Shown here piece after piece: positions 5,908-8,878 of a stretch of 8,878 nt of DNA. Both the position numbers and the translations under genes were made by a program. Under the pieces are notes generated by a model. The model was not told the DNA's origin and made no database searches. It saw nothing but the letters and a program-made list of their open reading frames with translations. Numbering within the stretch: the first letter of the stretch is position 1; every line of letters starts with the position of its first letter. Origin of the DNA: CAYFFZ01 sp049976505 (lineage in GTDB: Archaea > Thermoproteota > Nitrososphaeria > Conexivisphaerales > UBA164); the NCBI GenBank assembly GCA_049976505.1, contig JBMFIC010000022.1, positions 1 to 8,878 of the forward strand, in the 5' to 3' direction.

Positions 5908-5915
5908 CTTAAAAG
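5908..5915 (-). promoter_or_regulatory. TATA box (CTTTTAAG on minus strand) of the distal pilin-like gene
   Basis: On the minus strand the box reads CTTTTAAG, 23-24 nt before GTG 5888. It contains the last Phe codon and the TAA stop of the VirB6-like gene (GGC TTT TAA), so an internal promoter is embedded in the 3' end of the upstream gene. Confidence 0.6.
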
Positions 5916-7726
5916 CCGCCGCCATCATCTCCGCGCTGCCTCATGATAGCCCCCTCCAGAACCTTCATAAGCCTTGCCTCGTGGCGCGAGTATGATCCAG
6001 GGACGCGCATAGGAGCCCCAGCCCCGGCCAGGGGCAGGGATGAGAGGGCTGCCTGGGCCAGGCCCGTGAGCATGCCAGCGCCCACGCCTTTCGCGTAGGT
6101 CCATGGGACGTTTACAGGCTCCCCCAGCGCGATTGCTCTCCTGACAGCTTCGCCCGCTGCCTGATAGCCCAAAACGCCCCCCGAGGCGACGCCGAGCCAG
6201 GCAGCAGTGGCCACGCCTCCAGCAACGGATGCTATCGCTGAGGCGCTCTCGTACACCGCCGACAGCAGCGGCGCGAGCACGGCAGGAGCTAGAATGGCTC
6301 CCAGGACGGCCGACATCGCCACCCACTGGGGCTGAATGCCGGCGAGCCTGAACATGTTCTCGGGGCTGCTCCAGTTGGACAGAAGGTAGTAGGCAACTCC
6401 CAGCATTGAAGCTGAGAGGATCGTCGCAAGCATGAGGCCGAGCAGCGTCTCCTCGATCATGCGCCCCAGCTTCTGCGTGTAGCGGAAGTCCCTGAGAGCT
6501 ATCGAAAGCGGGAACAGCGTTATCATACCCGCAAGCAGGAGGATCCTGACGGTCCCGAGCATGAAGCTCATCAGCCAGAGGATCACGCCGGCGATCACGT
6601 ATCCAAGGCCGAGGACCCCCGTCTCAAGGGCCGTCGTGAGCGTCAGGGTAGACGGGATCACAAGATCGCGCTCGAGGCCTGCGAGGCTTACGGCGTAGTC
6701 CTGATAGGGAAGCGGGTAAGCGATGATCATCTGGTTGAGCACGTTGAGCGCGTACGCTATCCTGTCGTAGATGAAGGGGAAGGCCATGATCACAAGGATT
6801 CCCGCGGAGATCCTGGCAAGAACGCCTGCCAGGGAACCTCTTTCACCCGGCACCAGCAGGTCGAGGAAGGAGACCGGGATCAGCACGATCACAGCCACCG
6901 TCCCGACCAGGTTGTAGTACGGGGCCAGCGGCAGCGCTGGCTGCGAGCCCGATGGCCTGGCCGCGTAGGCCCAGAGCGCCGTGTCGTTGAACTGGGGGAG
7001 CGCAACCACCGTGTTGTAGAGGTCTATGAACAGCCAGGAGCTCGCGTTGTACTCGCTGAGCGAAATGAGGGGGGCTCCTATGCTCTGGTTCGTTGCTGGA
7101 TTTACAGGGATGACGTACAGCTCGGTGTACAGGAGAGTCCCTTCAGGAGGCGCCGTGGCGCTGCGGAAGCTTGAGGCGTTGCCAACGTAGAAGACCGAGC
7201 CGTTGAACGCAAGGGGCTCGGTTACGTTCCTGCCGCCGAGGAAGTAGAACGTTACGTAGCCGTAGAGCTTCACAGGCGCGCTGACGTATGACTGCGCGGT
7301 CTGGACCACGCGCGCTGTTGAGTTGGCAACGGCCGTGGAGCTGGCCGAGGCCGATGCGGTGGCGCTCGCCGAGGCGTTGGAGGCGCTGGCTCCGAAGATG
7401 GTGCTGGCCGATCCGCTCTTATACGCCGTCGCCGTGGTGCTCACGAGGTACGTGGACGAGTTCACGTAGTACCAGGATCCACCAAGGAAGATCGTCCCCC
7501 TGGCCTGATATCCTGAGAGGATCCCGCGCGGGGGAGCAAGGACCTCGGCCCTCACGATCCTGAGCGACGTGAGCTGGAGCTGGACCGAGCCGTAGGGGCC
7601 CGAGAGCTGCGAGCTTCCGCTTGCGGGGGCCGGGACGAACGACGCAATGGTGAGCGCTATGAAGAGGAGGGGGACAGCGCTCGAGAGCCAGCCCTCAAGC
7701 TCCAGGACGGCGCGCCTGATCCTCAC
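5909..7726 (-). CDS. VirB6/TrbL-like (CedA/TedA-like) polytopic membrane protein with large N-terminal ectodomain
   Basis: The 605-residue protein starts with a hydrophobic segment (about 13-33, AVPLLFIALTIASFVPA). An ectodomain of about 240 residues follows, carrying nine N-x-S/T sequons and a Ser/Ala-rich low-complexity stretch (about 108-140). Some seven or eight transmembrane helices then occupy about 270-520 (for example TVAVIVLIPVSFLDLL, ISAGILVIMAFPFIYDRIAY, VIAGVILWLMSFMLG, LLGLMLATILSASMLGVAYY). The tail (MRVPGSYSRHEARLMKVLEGAIMRQRGDDGGGF) is basic and probably cytoplasmic. The polytopic core with a charged loop (RDFRYTQKLGRMIEE) fits VirB6/TrbL channel proteins and crenarchaeal CedA/TedA. 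No catalytic motif is present. GTG 7726 is supported by a TATA box 24.5 nt upstream. Convergent neighbours encode the VirB4- and VirB3-like partners. Family assignment rests on topology plus context, so it is moderate. Confidence 0.65.
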   Translation of the reverse strand: MRIRRAVLELEGWLSSAVPLLFIALTIASFVPAPASGSSQLSGPYGSVQLQLTSLRIVRAEVLAPPRGILSGYQARGTIFLGGSWYYVNSSTYLVSTTATAYKSGSASTIFGASASNASASATASASASSTAVANSTARVVQTAQSYVSAPVKLYGYVTFYFLGGRNVTEPLAFNGSVFYVGNASSFRSATAPPEGTLLYTELYVIPVNPATNQSIGAPLISLSEYNASSWLFIDLYNTVVALPQFNDTALWAYAARPSGSQPALPLAPYYNLVGTVAVIVLIPVSFLDLLVPGERGSLAGVLARISAGILVIMAFPFIYDRIAYALNVLNQMIIAYPLPYQDYAVSLAGLERDLVIPSTLTLTTALETGVLGLGYVIAGVILWLMSFMLGTVRILLLAGMITLFPLSIALRDFRYTQKLGRMIEETLLGLMLATILSASMLGVAYYLLSNWSSPENMFRLAGIQPQWVAMSAVLGAILAPAVLAPLLSAVYESASAIASVAGGVATAAWLGVASGGVLGYQAAGEAVRRAIALGEPVNVPWTYAKGVGAGMLTGLAQAALSSLPLAGAGAPMRVPGSYSRHEARLMKVLEGAIMRQRGDDGGGF

Positions 7727-7746
7727 GAAGGAGCGTGCTGGCGCGC

Positions 7747-7754
7747 CTTAAAAG
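7747..7754 (-). promoter_or_regulatory. TATA box (CTTTTAAG on minus strand) of the VirB6-like gene
   Basis: The minus strand reads CTTTTAAGGCG here, centred 24.5 nt before GTG 7726. No Shine-Dalgarno sequence is needed if the transcript is leaderless. Confidence 0.65.
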
Positions 7755-7765
7755 CTGCGGAGCGC

Positions 7766-7780
7766 AAAAATAAGAAATTA
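7766..7780 (-). terminator. T-rich candidate terminator of the proximal pilin-like gene
   Basis: The minus strand reads TAATTTCTTATTTTT about 40 nt after the pilin stop at 7819, followed by the next promoter at 7754. Archaeal termination commonly uses such T-rich tracts. The tract stands out from its GC-rich surroundings. Confidence 0.45.
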
Positions 7781-7818
7781 AGCTTCGAGCGCGCCTACAG
7801 GCAGGCAGCTGCTCGGCC

Positions 7819-8355
7819 TCAGAAGGAGGTCGCGGTTATTGATCCCGTTATGGTCTTAGATGCCCCGTTCGCGAAGCTGATCACGATTACGTAGTTGTAG
7901 CTCTGTCCTGCGACAATGGCCGTGCTGTTGAGCCCGAATCCAGACTGAGGCCCTGTGGCGGAGCCCAGGGATGCGGAAGCTGCCGATCCTGTCATCGTCA
8001 GCGTGGCCTCCTGCCCTGGAGCAAGAGGTGGGCTGAGATTCCACGTGTATGAAACTATGAGGCCCCCGGACGGGGAGTAGAGCGCCAGTTTGGCGCCCGT
8101 TATGGACACTGTCCCCGCGTTCCTGATGGTCACGGCGTACGTGGCCTGGGACGCGCCGGCCGGTATCACGAGCTGGGCCTCGACGTTGGCGCTCATTGAG
8201 GTGGCGCTGGAGGAGAAGAAGCCGGTGACGAAGCCGTAGAGCATGACCCCAGCTACCACCGTTATGATGATGAGGATTATCGTGGCCAGTATAGGCGATA
8301 TTGCCTTCCTCCTCCTGCTGAAGCTCCCTCTTGAACGCGCACATGCGGCTCTCAT
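7819..8355 (-). CDS. Archaeal type IV pilin-like protein (proximal)
   Basis: The 178-residue product has a basic leader ending RRRKA, then ISPILATIILIIITVVAGVM and a Gly/Phe segment. This is the class III signal peptide of archaeal type IV pilins (archaeal pilin N-terminal family), with PibD-type cleavage expected between KA and ISPI. The rest is a Ser/Thr/Ala-rich beta domain with the usual strand pattern (YAVTIRNAGTVSITGAKLALYS, LSPPLAPGQEATLTM, YNYVIVISFANGASKTITGSI) and a sequon (NST). ATG 8355 lies 27-28 nt after a CTTTTAAG box, making it the likely leaderless start. An in-frame TTG at 8367 would add four residues. It is the first of three consecutive minus-strand surface genes and probably assembles into a filament or decorates the transfer apparatus encoded beside it. 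Use in adhesion instead is possible. Confidence 0.8.
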   Translation of the reverse strand: MRAACARSRGSFSRRRKAISPILATIILIIITVVAGVMLYGFVTGFFSSSATSMSANVEAQLVIPAGASQATYAVTIRNAGTVSITGAKLALYSPSGGLIVSYTWNLSPPLAPGQEATLTMTGSAASASLGSATGPQSGFGLNSTAIVAGQSYNYVIVISFANGASKTITGSITATSF

Positions 8356-8378
8356 ATCACAGGCCAATGGGAATACGC

Positions 8379-8386
8379 CTTAAAAG
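8379..8386 (-). promoter_or_regulatory. TATA box (CTTTTAAG on minus strand) of the proximal pilin-like gene
   Basis: The minus strand reads GGCCTTTTAAGGCG. The box centre is 27-28 nt from ATG 8355, and the surrounding GGCCTTTTAAGGC is almost a perfect palindrome. Confidence 0.65.
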
Positions 8387-8535
8387 GCCTGAGATTGATA
8401 ATGCCTCGCTGCCATCGGAATGCGCTCCCATCGCTTCGAGCACAGGATTATGCACATTGCTGCCTTCCCGTAGCTGAACGCACAGCTGATCTCCCAGCCC
8501 TGAAGGATGAGGCCTGCGCTCCTCTGTCAGCTCTT

Positions 8536-8542
8536 AAAAAAA
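8536..8542 (-). terminator. T7 run, candidate terminator of the CRISPR precursor transcript
   Basis: Seven consecutive A on the plus strand give TTTTTTT on the minus strand, about 86 nt beyond the last repeat in the direction of inferred CRISPR transcription. Such T-runs terminate archaeal RNA polymerase. The flanking TTTTTTTAAG also resembles the TATA boxes of this window, but no start codon follows at the right distance. The rest of 8387-8627 holds no gene I can support. Confidence 0.35.
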
Positions 8543-8627
8543 GGCGATCCTCCCGATGCAGGGCAAGAAACAGCCCTGATCAGCCCTAGCAGCTTTGGCG
8601 TAGCAGTAACATTTACGTTCATCGCTG

Positions 8628-8878
8628 CTTTCAATCCTCATTTTTAGAGTACATTATTGCAAGAGGGGGACCTTTCATGGATAGAGGCAGACATGTCCAT
8701 CTTTCAATCCTCATTTTTAGAGTACATTATTGCAAGCAATTGCTTCAGCAGGAACAGCCCGAAGGCGAAGAGGACTTTCAATCCTCATTTTTAGAGTACA
8801 TTATTGCAAGTGAACGCGAACCACACCGGGAGCGCGACCATGATAGCCACTTTCAATCCTCATTTTTAGAATACATTA
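8628..8878 (-). CRISPR. Leader-distal end of a CRISPR array (four repeats, last one cut by the window)
   Basis: Repeats of 36 nt begin CTTTCAATCC and end ATTGCAAG on the plus strand, at 8628-8663, 8701-8736, 8775-8810 and 8850-8878 (29 of 36 nt present). The first three are identical; the fourth has one G-to-A change at repeat position 22 (8871). The spacers are 37, 38 and 39 nt (8664-8700, 8737-8774, 8811-8849) and unrelated to each other. The reverse complement of the repeat ends ATTGAAAG, the 8-nt crRNA 5' handle made by Cas6 in archaeal type I and III systems. Transcription is therefore inferred right to left, with the leader beyond the window's right edge. No cas gene is present, so the subtype cannot be assigned. 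Confidence 0.95.

Noticed and set aside
8380..8457. Minus-strand open frame of 25 codons starting ATG 8457 and ending in the pilin promoter
   Set aside because: It is too short and has no Shine-Dalgarno sequence or recognisable similarity. It could be a decayed gene remnant, but nothing supports it.
8395..8589. Open frame of 64 codons on the plus strand between the pilin gene and the CRISPR array
   Set aside because: It has a TTG start, codon use unlike the neighbours, many Cys/Arg/Ser residues, and no promoter at the right distance. The T-run on the other strand crosses it.

Overview
The window looks like chromosomal or integrated-element DNA of a GC-rich hyperthermophilic crenarchaeon (Thermoproteota). 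Arginine is written mostly as AGG. AT-rich TATA boxes sit about 24-28 nt before start codons, which suggests leaderless mRNAs. Two proteins carry archaeal class III (type IV pilin) signal peptides, and the CRISPR repeat carries the AUUGAAAG crRNA handle usual in these archaea. An Acidilobales/Desulfurococcales-like host is my best guess. No tRNA, rRNA, integrase, transposase or attachment site was seen.

Layout. (1) 1-676: the 3' part of a multi-pass membrane protein gene whose last helix appears frameshifted. (2) 750-1267: a minus-strand ribbon-helix-helix regulator with a Cys/His-rich C-terminal domain, then an AT-rich divergent promoter holding a duplicated operator-like motif. (3) 1268-3002: a plus-strand, tightly coupled operon of an unknown basic protein, a ParB-like protein and a small winged-helix protein. 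The last has no ATG, GTG or TTG start and seems to begin at a CTG. (4) 3005-5437: a second plus-strand unit encoding a two-helix VirB3/PrgI-like protein and a VirB4/HerA-type ATPase, which also seems to begin at a CTG overlapping the upstream stop. (5) 8386-5421, minus strand: a type IV pilin-like protein, a large VirB6/TrbL-like polytopic protein with a glycosylation-prone ectodomain, and a second pilin-like protein, each with its own promoter. (6) 8628 to the window end: the leader-distal end of a CRISPR array transcribed on the minus strand.

Taken together, regions 4 and 5 look like a minimal archaeal type IV secretion-like DNA transfer apparatus: an inner-membrane VirB3-like partner, a VirB4-like motor, a VirB6-like channel and surface filament subunits. 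This resembles the crenarchaeal Ced/Ted DNA-import systems or a conjugative element. Unlike those systems as I know them, it carries class III signal-peptide pilins and shows no VirB2-like two-helix pilin in the window. The ParB, winged-helix and ribbon-helix-helix genes next door would fit maintenance or control functions of a mobile element, but that link is inferred from proximity. Function assignments rest on motif reading by eye; no database search was possible.
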